Shown here one piece after another: positions 1 through 11,450 of a stretch of 64,000 bases of DNA. The notes beneath the pieces were generated by a model. The model was given only the letters and a program-made list of their open reading frames with translations, ran no database searches and was not told where the DNA came from. A program made the translations under genes and the position numbers. Numbering within the stretch: position 1 is the first letter of the stretch; each line of letters opens with the position of its first letter. Origin of the DNA: Ectobius pallidus. Taxonomy: Eukaryota; Arthropoda; Insecta; Blattodea; Ectobiidae. The stretch is taken from assembly GCA_964059195.1 (NCBI GenBank), contig CAXKWD010000001.1, forward strand, positions 216,326,484 through 216,390,483. Reading direction: 5' to 3'.

Positions 1-530
1 CGACTTTATATAATAGATATCCTGCCACCCAAATAAATGAACTTTGGTACAGGTGATAAGATTACTGTACTTTGAAAAGCCGGTGGCTGTAGTATGTGTG
101 AAGAGTACTGTAGCTACTGTGCAATTACCACTGCATGTCTGTCAGCTCTTGTCTGCTCTGGAATTCTTCCAACACGCGCTGCCCCAATACAACTTTAATC
201 ACTGGTTCGTTGTGCGAAACCAACAGGTTCCAGCAATGCTATCACTACTCGGAGATTCCCAATTATCTGAACTGTATCCTAACTCTACGATAATTACATG
301 ACCTCAATAAAGAAAGCAAATTAACGAAGTCGCTCAATTTCTAGACGGGTGAAAATCCGGCTATTTTTAGTAAACAAAAAATGCACTTTTTGTTGTTTGC
401 ATAATTAATGAACTCACTAATAAAATCAGGTAACTGATGTAACAAAGTGCCAGAATTCTTTTGTTTAATCAGTGATAATTGCAATTATGATATCATATCC
501 AGAAAATAAGTTATTTTTGTTATCCTTTTC
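1..530. other. Unassigned AT-rich sequence
   Basis: An 85-codon open frame at 44-301 starts with GTG and matches nothing I recognise; I see no splice-linked continuation. Confidence 0.3.
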
Positions 531-534
531 GGAG

Positions 535-905
535 TTAAGCTAAAGATCGATTCATTAAGCAGGACTTACGGAAGAACAAAAGTCAAAAGTTTGATAAGCA
601 TATGTGAAGGAATATGTGGGTAGGTTATTTGTCGTAGCTAACTGTATTGCAACACTGATTTGCATTTGATAAATTCTTTCTAATATACTACCATAAAATA
701 GGTGCTAAATTGGACACTACTCCGGTACAGGTCAACCAATTTGGTCCAAAATCAATAAGCTTCTTCCAATGGCAGTTATAAATGCGTATACCAAGTTTCA
801 TGAAAATCCGATAAAGCGTATTTGAGTTATCGCGCGTACAGACACACGGACAGACAGACATTTTCCCGTCCACCACACAATCTCAGAAAGTAAATTACTT
901 GTAGG
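535..905 (-). repeat. Dispersed repeat A, copy 1
   Basis: The reverse complement matches 7466-7890. Shared phrases include GATTTTCATGAAACTTGG, the ATTTGGTCCAAAATCAATA block, and a CAGACAGACA-rich run followed by CCACCACACAATCTC. Other copies are at 7085-7395, 18898-19085 (inside a hAT element) and 57541-57625. No ORF is conserved; the class is unknown. Confidence 0.6.
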
Positions 906-968
906 AGGACGATTCAGGGCAAAAATGCTTACATACGTACATGTCCTGTTTTCAAGATTAATTATAAC

Positions 969-1520
969 CAGGGCCAGGATTTTGATGACATGTCATCTTT
1001 TCACTGGTACACACCATGGACGTTGCCCACTATTCTGATCATGCCTCCTAGATTATAAAAAAAATGCATTTTTACGTTCATTTTTGGTCATTTTCCGCAT
1101 TTTTATTTTTAGGCAATTTAAAAAAATTAATGTCAACATCTGGTCATTTTGTGGCCATTTTACGGTCTTTTCCCCCCTCCATTTCATATTTTTAGGCATT
1201 TTTTAATTTCAAAGTCGTTATCTTCTCATTTTGCGTCGTTTCTTGCATTATGTAGAGTGTTTTTGAGTTTACTTATATTCAATAGCCTACCATAGGAACT
1301 CTGAATAAACATAAATAAATAAATATTGTTATAATTTTAATATGGATACAGAAACACGGTGTTTGCTGTTTGCATTTAACCGTATGTACCAATTAACTTA
1401 TTACAAGCCTATAATTGGTCAACATTAGATTAGGTACAATTCTGATGAATAAATTAGTATTTTCATACAAATTTCTGCGTTTTTTGTTTAGTTTTTGGGC
1501 CATTTTTTTTTTAGTATTCT
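969..1520 (+). mobile_element. Decayed hAT-type non-autonomous element (CAGGGCCCGG family)
   Basis: It begins CAGGGCCAGGATTTTGATGA, preceded by ATTATAAC, and continues with the CATGTCATCTTTT block and iterated GTCATTTT motifs seen in the copies at 5501, 8800 and 28222. The right end is lost, so the end coordinate is approximate. Confidence 0.5.
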
Positions 1521-2046
1521 ACGGTCATTTTATAGCTTATTTTAATAGAATATTGCGATACAAGTGCCATAAGCGGTACATACGAATCGAGGAAAGAGTT
1601 TTTTCAATTTTCGGAGATCCGTTATGCGCTTACGGCACGAGTATTGCATGCTGTTTTTTTTGCACGATGATTATTTATATCAATTGAGATATTAGCTGAA
1701 AATATTATGTTTATACACTGTTGAAAATGGATGTTATATTTCAGAAAGTGATTCGCATGTGTTGGTTGTTATGGGGACTGAATATTTGTCCTGTTAAAGT
1801 CGCCACAAAATAGGGGGCCTTGGTTCCGGTCTTCCATAAAGGCTTGTATTATGATGGTTTTACTTACGGCACTTGTGCTTTTTGTAATTTTTACCGCACG
1901 GAGATTGGTTTCATAGCCAACCAGATTGCGTGCGGGAATGTCAAGTTACGATCCACGGCAACAATATTCGTAAGTACCACTAATTAGTTACGTCGTGCAA
2001 AAATGTATGTTTTTACATTAGTTAATTATAACAAATTGCATTTCTA

Positions 2047-2047
<1 letters not shown>

Positions 2048-2085
<38 letters not shown>
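2048..2085. repeat. (TA)n microsatellite
   Basis: An uninterrupted TATA tract runs up against the left end of the element at 2086. Confidence 0.8.
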
Positions 2086-2486
2086 TAGGGAAGGGTCCTC
2101 GATACTTGCATGGTATCGGCATCGAACGATACTTCAGAAAACTTGCTCGATACTTTTTCGATACTTTTGTAAACCTGCAATTCTGCAATTAAGTGAGAAT
2201 GCTAGTATTTTTTAACAAAAACTTGTAAGTGGACTGTTTAAAAAAGTAATTTTAGTTTTAATGTAAAGTTTAAAAATAATTATAGGCTACTGATGATATT
2301 AAATGTAGTCTCATTAAATTTGCAGACTTAATTAATTTAGTTGGTATTACACAGTTCTCTCACATTTTAATTTTTAATGTACCTACCTATTTATTGAAAC
2401 TGGAAATCTTGAAGGTATCGAGTATCGAGGAAAAAATCATGTATCGGTATCGAGTATCGAGAAAATCTGGTTTCGACCCATCCCTA
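2086..2486 (-). mobile_element. hAT-type MITE, TAGGGATGGGTCGA family, copy 1
   Basis: Ends are TAGGGAAGGGTCC and CGACCCATCCCTA, with repeated GATACTCGATAC-like motifs just inside. It is inverted relative to the copy at 13368. Flanks GTATATAT and ATATATAT agree at 7 of 8 bases but lie in TA repeats, so the target duplication is weak. Confidence 0.6.
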
Positions 2487-2498
2487 ATATATATATCA

Positions 2499-3090
2499 CT
2501 AGCTTAAAAGACCCGGCGTCGCCGGGGTTTTTTATTTTGTTAATTGGAAATGAACTTATGAAGGACTTTTGATTTTTAACTGTTTTGGGGATGAAATTAA
2601 ACAGAAAGCAATATCACTTTCTTACTTCTCTCTCCAAAAACCTGCGATATAATAATATAATATATTACCATACCTCGTATTGTTTTCTCTATGTCCAGGG
2701 TAGAGAAAAGTTATGCGACTGCATTATTTTCGTGGATTACATTCTTTAATATTTATTTATAACCATGAATTATAAATTGATACCTTCTCTTATTTGTCAA
2801 ACTTGCATTTTTTTTTCCAAAGCCATCTGATACCATTAGCAACAATATGTTCTGTGATTGTGGTTGTATAATTCTGTGTAAAAAGGGATTAAATTTTCTC
2901 AAAAACATTTAATTTTTGGCATTTAAAATCAAAATTTTGTAAATTCCTTTCTTAGTGAGCACCTACATTATGAAACGAAGGTACTGTCAAAATTCCAAGT
3001 CTCTACCTGTTATAGTTTAGGCTCTACGTTGATTCCTGCCAGTCAGTCAGTCTTTCATTCAGTCAATCAGGACAAAGCCTCTTATATACA
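2499..3090 (-). mobile_element. Non-autonomous Helitron
   Basis: Read on the minus strand it ends in a GC hairpin of the form CCGGCGACGCCGGG followed by CTAG, the typical Helitron 3' terminus. The 5' end is a TATATAAGAGGC run followed by GACTGACTGACTGG. No Rep/helicase coding remains. Confidence 0.65.
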
Positions 3091-3092
3091 TA

Positions 3093-3900
3093 CTAGCTTA
3101 AAAGACCCGGCGTCGCCCGGGTTTTGTATTTTGTAATTGGAAATTAACTTATGAAGGATTTTCAATTTTAAATTCTAGGTCCTTATATAGGCATTTATAA
3201 TTTGAAATAGGAAGAACGACTTATTACACTCAAACTATTCCCTCAGAAAACGCTTGATATAGTTTTTTATGGCTCATAGAGGATCTAGAATGTTGCATCC
3301 CATCGCTTGTACAGTGCACAGGAAGCCTGGTAGAGGTTTAAATAAGAAGAAACAGAAATTCCAGTAACATAAAATTGTAATATCGAGGCGGGAAATTTCC
3401 CACTCTTATGTTACCATAAAGCCTTCATACTTTTATCTCCAAAAACCTGCGATATAATATAATAATATACACATTACCATACCTCGTTTTGTTTTCTCTA
3501 TGTCCAGGGTAGAGAAAGTTATGTGATTCCATTATTTTAGTGGATTTCATTCTGTAATATTTATTTATAACATGAATTATTTTGATAACTTCTCTTATTT
3601 GTCAAAAGTGCATTTCAATTGTTTTTTCCAAGCCCACCTGATACCATTTGGCAACAATATATTCTGTGATTTGGAATTGATAATTCTATGTAAAAAGGGA
3701 TTAAGTATTTTCAAAAACATTTAATTTTTGGCATTTAGAATCAGAATTTTTCAAAATCCTTTCTTAGTGAGCACCTACATTATGCAACGAAGGTACTGTC
3801 AAAATTCCAAGTCTCTACCTGTTATAGTTTAGGCTCTACGTTGATTCCTGCCAGTCAGTCAGTCAGTCAGTCAGGACAAAGCCTCTTATATATATAGAGA
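3093..3900 (-). mobile_element. Non-autonomous Helitron, adjacent second copy
   Basis: The same family as the element to its left. On the minus strand it starts TCTCTATATATATAAGAGGC near 3900 and ends CCCGGGCGACGCCGGG-CTTTTAAG-CTAG at 3093. It has about 215 bp of internal sequence absent from the neighbour, including a block also found in the fragment at 30800-31071. The two copies lie head to tail. Confidence 0.65.
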
Positions 3901-4468
3901 TGTAAATTACTTGGGGTTTTTATCACCCCTGTGGTATTCATTGTAACAGAGACAACATGGTAGTAGGAAGGTTAAGAAATGTGATAGTTCGACATGCGTT
4001 ATGTGTGCTTATGCCAATCTTGACATATTGTTATTGCGTTAAACACACTCTTGTTTGCTCGTGGGCCCAGTAAACAGCCTCGTAATTACATTGGTTTGGG
4101 CGATGAACTTTTCACGAGCCGCTCTCGCTAATAATGCATGCGCTAAATTACCCGCGAAATTAATTATTGCTCGCTTTTGTCAATCGGTTTTCACTCAGAG
4201 GCGCACGAGCCTATTCATTATCCAGACAGATTGCTTTCCTATGTGACGTTTCCAAGCTTCAATAATTCAACCTCCCTTCAGTCCATCAGCTTAAAAGATT
4301 TCAATAATACACAGTCTAGTAGACCACGCATTGTCGCAAAAACCCTACATGCATGATAGATGTGGATATAGAGTGGGTGCCACTTTTTAAAGACTTCCAA
4401 GAACTTCCCCTCTCTGCTGCCACCCTAATCCTTTTCGACTTGTCAAACAGTGAATAGAAAGGTACGCT

Positions 4469-4582
4469 AAATGCAGGTTTATTCTTTTATCTATCTTTGT
4501 ATTTGTTCTTGTTGAATCCCATAAAAATGCAGATTACTCATTCGGTGAACTTCCCTTATCGTTACGGCAAGAGAAATAGAAT
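4469..4582 (+). repeat. Dispersed repeat B, copy 1
   Basis: It shares with 44385-44515 the phrases TGCAGGTTTATT, GAATCCCATAAAAATGCAGA and GGTGAACTTCCCTTAT. No coding capacity. Confidence 0.55.
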
Positions 4583-4670
4583 ACGAACACACACACACAA
4601 AAAGAAGTACGAACAAAGCCTAAAGGGAAGCAGATGTATAAGTATTCTGGGTGCCAAACGACACTCTTTA

Positions 4671-4755
4671 CATGCCCCGAACAAAGAAATCCAGCAACGT
4701 TAAGTCGGGCGATCGCGCTGGCCATGCAACAGATCCTCACCTCCCGTAACGTGGA
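4671..4755 (-). pseudogene. Tc1/mariner-type transposase fragment (third catalytic Asp)
   Basis: The minus strand reads AWPARSPDLTLLDFFVRGM, the familiar block around the last catalytic Asp, then hits a stop and resumes in another frame. An upstream stop interrupts the preceding GxxG block. Only a short relic remains. Confidence 0.55.
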
Positions 4756-5007
4756 TAGTAAAACGGGAGCAACAATGTTGGGAGAAGTAGATCTTATACT
4801 TTTTTGGACGCGATTAGTATTGTTAATCAGAACTACTAGTCTGGTAAATATACTTGATCATGTACCGGTACATATGCTAAAATGTTTTATCATAAACAGA
4901 GACATAGAAATTCGATAGTGTAATATAGGTCATGCATAACTTTAATCTCAATTCGAACTGAATATGGAACTACCGTGCCTGCGAGCGTAAACGCGCAAAA
5001 ATACAGC

Positions 5008-5075
5008 AAGAGATAGATAGATAGAGACATAGAGAAACAAAGAGAGAGAGGGAGCGACAGAGTGAGAGAGATACT
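5008..5075. repeat. GATA/GA-rich simple repeat
   Basis: Tandem GATA followed by GAGAGA tracts. Confidence 0.7.
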
Positions 5076-5500
5076 ACTGGTAGTAATAAAAGCGTAACAA
5101 AAAAGTCAAAAGCAACAAATGCTGGCATTTTTATTATAGAACTTTGGATAACAGCAGAGTGGCATTTTGAGTGGAGGTTTTGCTGTTATTAATGAATAAA
5201 CAGCTCAAGCGGAACTTCTAAATAAATAGCAATGTGCTGTTTACTTTAGCAAGTCAAGTTTGGAGCTCTGAAAGTTTGAACTGCAGTTAGTTCACTGTGG
5301 CATGAAGTCTGTGGAAGCGGAATTGGTTTTAGCGCACTTTCCATTCTATACAATAGGAAAAAATGTATTATTCCCTCACTCAGTGTTTGATGTGTATGTA
5401 ATGTAGGGGAGAGAGTGACTCAGCAAGCAGCCATGTTACAAAGGACCCTGAAGCAATCAAATGGTACTTTTAGCTGATACATTATTGTCATTATTATTAT

Positions 5501-6244
5501 CAGGGCCCGGATTCTGATGACCTAAAATTGTTTGAAAAATGACCTACAAAATGACCCTAAATTTTAAATAAAATGACTTAATAATTGTAAAGAAAAGACC
5601 TAAAAACTGATATTTTGTTTATAAAAAAATTATTGTACACACAAAGTTATAGACTAATTTGTACATAATCGTAAAAACTGTAAATAACTGTAATGTTGTG
5701 AATGTTTTCTCGCGGAAATTTATACTGGCACTGAGACACTGGCGAGTCAAATTTCGGCATTTCCTTCTGTGGTCTGCCGGATTATATGGTTGTTTATTGA
5801 GGGTAAACAGTAGTTTGCACTCTCAGATCCAAGCTGGTGGCAGACTCTGGTGCCAAGTCAATCTAATAACAATAGTAACATAATACAAAATTTTGGCGTT
5901 TCTTTGATTCTCATTTCCGACTGAGACATGACAACACTTCAACACCGAGTTTTTCCTTCTTGCATTAAACAAACAACACTTCAAAGACAGCACCGCCAGC
6001 GATGAAAAATGTAATACACTCAATGTAAATACATGAAAATTACTAAATGAGGAAGCAAAAGACACGAAAATGACAAAATAATGACGTAAAATTGAAATAA
6101 ATGCCCATTACATAACATGACAAAAATGACTCAACAAAAATGCATTTCTATAATCTAGAGGCCACGATTAGGATTTATCTGCAAGTTGGCAATGTCTATG
6201 CAGCATCAATAAAAAGATGACATGTCATTAAAATCCGGGCCCTG
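5501..6244 (+). mobile_element. Complete hAT-type non-autonomous element (CAGGGCCCGG family)
   Basis: The termini are CAGGGCCCGGATTCTGATGA and its near-inverse ending AAAATCCGGGCCCTG. It is flanked by a perfect 8 bp direct repeat, ATTATTAT, at 5493-5500 and 6245-6252. An 8 bp duplication with CAGGG ends is diagnostic of hAT transposition. The interior has iterated ATGACCTAAAA motifs and no transposase. Confidence 0.85.
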
Positions 6245-6253
6245 ATTATTATA

Positions 6254-7073
6254 CACCGTGTCCGGGAAAGACCTGACGAAAAAGAAATAATTATATAACA
6301 GAAACTATTACAGTTACTACCTCAGTATTTTCACAGTTAGAAAGACAAACTCAAAAAGTTTTGTTTTGTAGCATCCCGTAATGCGCATGAGCAAGCACAT
6401 TGTTGTTGCACGAGGGGAAACGAAAAAAAGCTTTTTTCTGCGCAGCGTGTGTAGTCAGTCTTATTCTGAGAACTGGGAATGCAAGTTGTGCGTAGGCTAC
6501 AACGTCGTTTCCAAACAGACAAAGGCCGAAATCCTCCCGCCGAAACAGCATCCTTCATTGGCACAAGCAATTTCTGGAGATAGGTAATGTTGAGTCACAG
6601 CAGGGAAAGGCAAAGAAATAGCGCATAAACGACAATGACATTGAAAGGGTACGGGCTGCTTTTGTAAGAAGCCCGAGGAAATCCATTTGTGAGGCGGCAA
6701 GACAACTGCAAATGCCAAAATCCACAGTCCATGGGAGAGAAGGACCTACACCATGGCCACCAAGGTCACCTGACATGACCCCACTGGATTTCTTTCTCTG
6801 GGGTTTTGTGAAAGACAAAGTGTATCGCACGCCTGTGACCGATAATGCAGATTTGCGTGGCCGAATCTACGATGGAATAGCACTAGTCACACCGGAGATG
6901 CTTTCGCGTGTGTGGCACGAAATTGAGTATCGGGCCATAAATGATGCTCACATAGAGGCTTATTAAAACTCATCGTGTTTCTCTTTGTAACCGTGAAAAC
7001 ATCACGTCAATAAATGCAATAGTTTCAGATATATAATTATTTCTTTTTCGTCAGGTCTTTCCCGGACACCCTG
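6254..7073 (+). mobile_element. Tc1/mariner-type element with internally deleted transposase
   Basis: Inverted ends of about 45 bp (CACCGTGTCCGGGAAAGACC / GGTCTTTCCCGGACACCCTG) are flanked by TA at 6252-6253 and 7074-7075. The left TA overlaps the target duplication of the adjoining hAT, so the two insertions abut. Confidence 0.8.
6622..6966 (+). pseudogene. Deleted mariner-type transposase: HTH fused to C-terminal part
   Basis: The frame reads NDNDIERVRAAFVRSPRKSI then EAARQLQMPKSTVH, a DNA-binding helix-turn-helix, and passes directly into WPPRSPDMTPLDFFLWGFVK, the block holding the last catalytic Asp. The central catalytic region with the first two Asp residues is absent, yet the frame is open to the stop at 6964-6966. 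It cannot be an active transposase, but could in principle still make a DNA-binding peptide. A stop at 6619-6621 truncates the upstream side. Confidence 0.65.
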
Positions 7074-7084
7074 TATTACTATTA

Positions 7085-7395
7085 TCTTTATTATGGCTCG
7101 GTTATTAAGTGCCAAAATGGTACTTCATAGGATTTTCATGAAACTTGGTATACGCATTTATAACGTCCATGGAAAGAAGCCTATTGGTATTGGACCGATA
7201 CCGGAGTAATGCCCAATTTAGTGCCTACGGTATGGTAATATATTAGAAAGTATTTATCAAATGGAAATAAGTACTCACGACAACATATTGTTTTACAGTT
7301 TTCATATACGGCTTTGGAAGTTGAAATACAGTTAGCTTTGACAAATAACGCTACCCACATATTCCTTACCATATGCTTATCAAACTACAGAGTTA
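7085..7395 (+). repeat. Dispersed repeat A, copy 2
   Basis: Shares GATTTTCATGAAACTTGG, TATACGCATTTATAACGTCC and the tail CCCACATATTCCTTACCATA with copy 3. It lacks the tetranucleotide-rich left part. Confidence 0.55.
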
Positions 7396-7465
7396 CAGAA
7401 AAAAGAAATTTCACTTAAGAAAATACTCAAATCCTTTCTTTTAGTAAACTGTTTTTATAGTATAA

Positions 7466-7890
7466 GCGATCGTTATTAAATGTCAGAATGGTACTTGATG
7501 AGATTGTATGGGGCATGGAAAAATGTCTGTCTGCCGTATATCTGTGTCTGCATGCGCCATAACTCAAATACGCTTTATCGGATTTTCATGAAACTTAGCA
7601 TACCCATTTATAAAGTCCATGGGAAGAAGTCTATTGATTTTGGACTAAATCGGTTGATCGGTATCGGAGTAACGCCCAATTGAGTGGCTATTTTATGGTA
7701 ATATATTAGAAAGAATTTATCAAATGCAAATCAGCTATCATGACAACGTATTGTTTTACAGTGTTCATATACGGCTTTGGAAGTTGCAATGCAAGTAGCT
7801 TTAACAAATAACACGACCCACATATTCCTTACCGTATGTTTATCAAACTTTAGACCTTTGTTCTTCCGTAAGCCCCGATTAATGAATCAT
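7466..7890 (+). repeat. Dispersed repeat A, copy 3
   Basis: The longest copy here. It includes the GTCTGTCTGCC run, AACTCAAATACGCTTTATCG and a tail ending GTTCTTCCGTAAGCC, matching 535-905 in inverse orientation. Confidence 0.6.
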
Positions 7891-8274
7891 GCACGGCCTG
7901 GGAAATCGAGAGCGCCTGCAACTTACGACTAGAAAACCCGCACAGCAGAGCAATTTAGGTGAAATCAAGCATTGCATGGGGAATAGAAAAGGCCTACAAA
8001 TTACTTAAATGTAAATTTATTTATATCAAGTTAATGTTTTATGTTTAATTAAAAATCTGTGCGTGACATAAAAAACGAAAGGTATATCCATAATCTACTG
8101 TTGGAGTAGCTACGGAATACAAAGCTATTAAGTAATATGGTTGCCGCAATTGACAACACAATGAAGAATCAACAGCCTAATTACAGAGTGCAATCTCAGC
8201 ATTATCTTCGTATAAATAGGACTCTGAATATGTACAAGCAGAGTCAGGCAGCAGCCCTGTCTGTGGCCACGCCA

Positions 8275-8294
8275 CTCGGGCCTTTGGGCCCGAG
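8275..8294. repeat. Short GC hairpin
   Basis: CTCGGGCCTTTGGGCCCGAG forms an 8-9 bp stem in otherwise mixed sequence. A TATAAAAAGG motif follows at about 8371. No gene can be tied to either. Confidence 0.4.
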
Positions 8295-8799
8295 AGAAGA
8301 TTGAAGAGTTTATGACGACATCACCCCGTCAACCCTTCCCGTGTGTGTGCTGCTAGCTCGGAGATCAACTTATAAAAAGGTATGAAACATGTCTGTATTA
8401 ATTAATATGTAATTGATGCATTACAATAATTTGTATCAATGTGTAGAGAGTCATAAACAATATGAATAAATATGAATACTTAAACATACTGTTTATATAT
8501 GTAACATTATGTCTTCTATTATATAGTTCGTATGCCAAATACTTAAAGGTAACACATATACAAATAAATAAAGACATTTAGCCATAACATATATCCGCCA
8601 TAACACTACATGAAAAGTTGGTCTAGAAATGTATCATTTTGCACTGCCGATTTAAATTTGTATAAAAGGGTTCTGCATCAGCTAACATCACTTTGGAGTA
8701 CTACAGGATATTCTGAAATCGGCGTCCACTTTGTTGGAATAGGTAACCCAAATGACAATATCATGAATGGAAAATACCCTTTACTGTTGTATTTTTTAC

Positions 8800-9935
8800 C
8801 AGGGCCCGGATTCTAATGACAAGTCATCTTTTTATTGATGCTGCATAGACATTGCTAACTTGTGGATAAATCCTAATCATGGCCACTAGATCAGCGGTTC
8901 CCAAATTTTTTTGTCCTGGGACCCACCATCATCTTGAAATCTTTTTCGCGACCCACTACTACATAACGATAACCAATATAGGCCATATAAAATACAGCAC
9001 ATGTTTTTCATATGCCTTTCAATAGTTTTATTGTGTTCAAATGTCCTGCTGAGAAAACGCAGTTGAAATAAAAATGGTAAAGCTCATTTCAATAAAGAAC
9101 CTTGTCCAACTAGTACATTTTATTTTTTTTTTAAATTGAGATTTGTGAAACTGTTGTTTTTTATTTACAAATTAAATTAAATTAAACACTCTTTCCTTAC
9201 ATTGAAAACACGTTAAATTTTTCTCGCCCTTTTCGCGACCCATCGAAATTTCTCCCGCGACCCATAGTTTGAGAACCACTGCTCTAGATTATAGAAATGC
9301 ATTAAGTCATTTTTTTTGTCATTTTATATTTTTAGTGCATTTATTTAAATTTTAGGTCATTATTTTGTCATTTTCGTGTCATTTGCTTCCTTATTTAGTC
9401 ATTTTCACGTATTTACATTGAGTGTATTAACTTTTTTCGTCGCTAGCGGTGCTGTCTTTGAAGTGGTGTTTGTTTAACACAAGAAGGAAAAATTCGGCGT
9501 TAAAATGTTGACATGTCTCAGTCGGAAATGAGAATCAAAGAAACGCCAAAATTTTGTATTATATTACTATTGTTATTAGATTGACTTGGCACCAGAATCT
9601 GCCACCTGCTTGGATTTGAGAGTGCAACTACTGTTTACCCTCAATTAAACAACAATATAATCCGGCAGACCACAAAAGGAAATGCCGAATTTTGACTCGC
9701 CAGTGCCTCAGTGCCCGTATAAATTTCCGTGAGAAAAGAACATTCACAACATTACAGTTTTTACAATTATGTACAAACTAGTCTATAACTTTGTGTGTAC
9801 AATAATAATTTTTTATAAATAAAATATCAGTTTTTAGGTAATTTTTTATAATTATTAAGTCATTTTCTTTAAAATTTAGGGTAATTTTATAGATCATTTT
9901 TCAAACAATTTTAGGTCATCAGATTCCGGACCCTG
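8800..9935 (-). mobile_element. hAT-type element (CAGGGCCCGG family) carrying a nested insertion
   Basis: The internal sequence is the inverse of 5501-6244, including the stretch around AACGCCAAAATTTTGTATTA. Ends are CAGGGCCCGGATTCTAATGA and CCGGACCCTG. The flanks no longer show a clear 8 bp duplication. A 390 bp element (8892-9281) splits it. Confidence 0.75.
8892..9281. mobile_element. Nested hAT MITE with Buster/Charlie-like target site
   Basis: Ends are CAGCGGTTCCCAAA and TTTGAGAACCACTG. Flanks are CACTAGAT (8884-8891) and CTCTAGAT (9282-9289), 7 of 8 identical and matching the nTCTAGAn preference of that hAT branch. The CGACCCA motif is iterated inside. No transposase. Confidence 0.8.
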
Positions 9936-10199
9936 GTAATCACTATTATTTAATGTTCGATCAGATCACGTCGCATACACACCGCGACATTTGTGAAACA
10001 AGTTCAAGACGCAACGCGATACTGCAATATCGCACCATTGTAAATGCCACTTTAGCGAGTGTGCGACATCTGAAGTTAATTCCCGCGACAACATATCGGG
10101 ATTCTTCCCTTATCAGAAACAAACCATTTATTTTCATTTGATTGAGGACAAAGTTGTCAGCACCCAAAACATCCTAAAGTTCATAATAACTTATCTAGG

Positions 10200-10860
10200 A
10201 GAGAGAGATAAGTGCTTCTTGTTCTAATCCATTACCCGCGCGGTGACAAAGTCAAAAGTGGACAGGAAGGAATCGGTTTATCTGTAACAATAATTGTGAA
10301 GTCATCCGAAGAGATTGCGGGGGGGTCCTAAGACCGGACCCGGGGGTTAAACAAATCACCCTCTCAGCTCTCCCATCCGATCAATCATCCAATCAATCTC
10401 AAAGTGAGTCCCGGTCACACAAGAGGTCAATAGAAAACCTTCCATCTCTTAAAAAATCCAATTCTGGTAGGAAAAGTGGGACGGGGGTGAATTGATGACC
10501 TTATTATCGTGCCCAGCTAGCGACATAGCCATTCACATAGCACTCAACTTTTCATCCCTCTCTCTCTCTCTCTCCCTCCTCCCCCTCACACCATCCACCA
10601 AAAAATGAGGGAATGACAGAGTTCAGCATGAGGCTCGGCGTCAGTGGCATCGCGGCGCGGGAAGTTCGATCCGGTCCAATGCGCAGGCGTAAGAATGTGG
10701 GCAGCGTCCATGCAAGACCGGTGCATGGACCTCTTAAATCTCCAAGGGAGATAAAAAAGATTTACTACTCCGAAACAAGGCTTAATTTAGGAGCAGAAGT
10801 GGCGTTCAGGGATTTCTTTGCGTATTCCTAATGTGCGGGCCACAGTTGGCCAGAGCCATT
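10200..10860. other. CpG-rich, apparently non-repeat patch of unknown role
   Basis: GC and CpG content rise relative to the flanks (for example around 10310-10345 and 10630-10740), with a CT tract at 10558-10580. There is no recognisable protein in the short frames and no terminal repeats. It could be a CpG island, a conserved element or an old repeat. Confidence 0.3.
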
Positions 10861-10977
10861 TATAAGCACAATAGCGCAAAACATTTGCAGCGTCTCTCTT
10901 TGTTAAGGAATACCCTTTTTGCTATAATGTCAAGGGTTCAACTCTCGGCTAGTGTAATGGTAACGTTCAATAATCTA

Positions 10978-11345
10978 TCTATATATATAAAAATGAATGT
11001 ATGTCTGTCTGTCCTTTATGCATTACTAAACCATTCAACCGATCGCCATGAAACTTTGGGAAGTTGTTGAGTACATTCCCGGGAAGGTTTCTGGCATATT
11101 ACATTTTTAATTTTAGCTTTCGTTCGCGAGTTATGAGTGAAAACGGGAATGAGACGTGCAATTTTCAGCACTGCCTTCTAAACTGTATTATTCTCGAGAC
11201 GGCGGTGCATTTCAGTTGTCAAATCAATTGCAGAAGGCTTTGTATATTTTTGTCATACCTTGGGAGAAAAAAAAAGCATCGCGATCGCCATGGAAGGCAA
11301 TGGATATCGCAAGTTATTGTAAACGCCAGAGAAGTTTATAATAAG
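10978..11345 (+). mobile_element. Helitron 5' fragment
   Basis: Begins TCTATATATATAAAAATGAA then GTCTGTCTGTCC, the usual 5' start of this family. It shares AAAGCATCGCGATCG with the element at 12529. The 3' hairpin is missing; the right limit is approximate. Confidence 0.6.
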
Positions 11346-11450
11346 GTAATATTAAATATTTATTTAAGATGGAATATGCTTCTTATGAAAGATGGTTTAC
11401 AGAAAATTCCGGGGAAGTTGCTTAGTTCGGGGTCCTGGCTACAACATTTC

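Noticed and set aside
8340..8400. TATAAAAAGG plus a donor-like AAAAAG/GTATG suggesting a small gene
   Set aside because: No open frame, acceptor or homologous sequence supports it.
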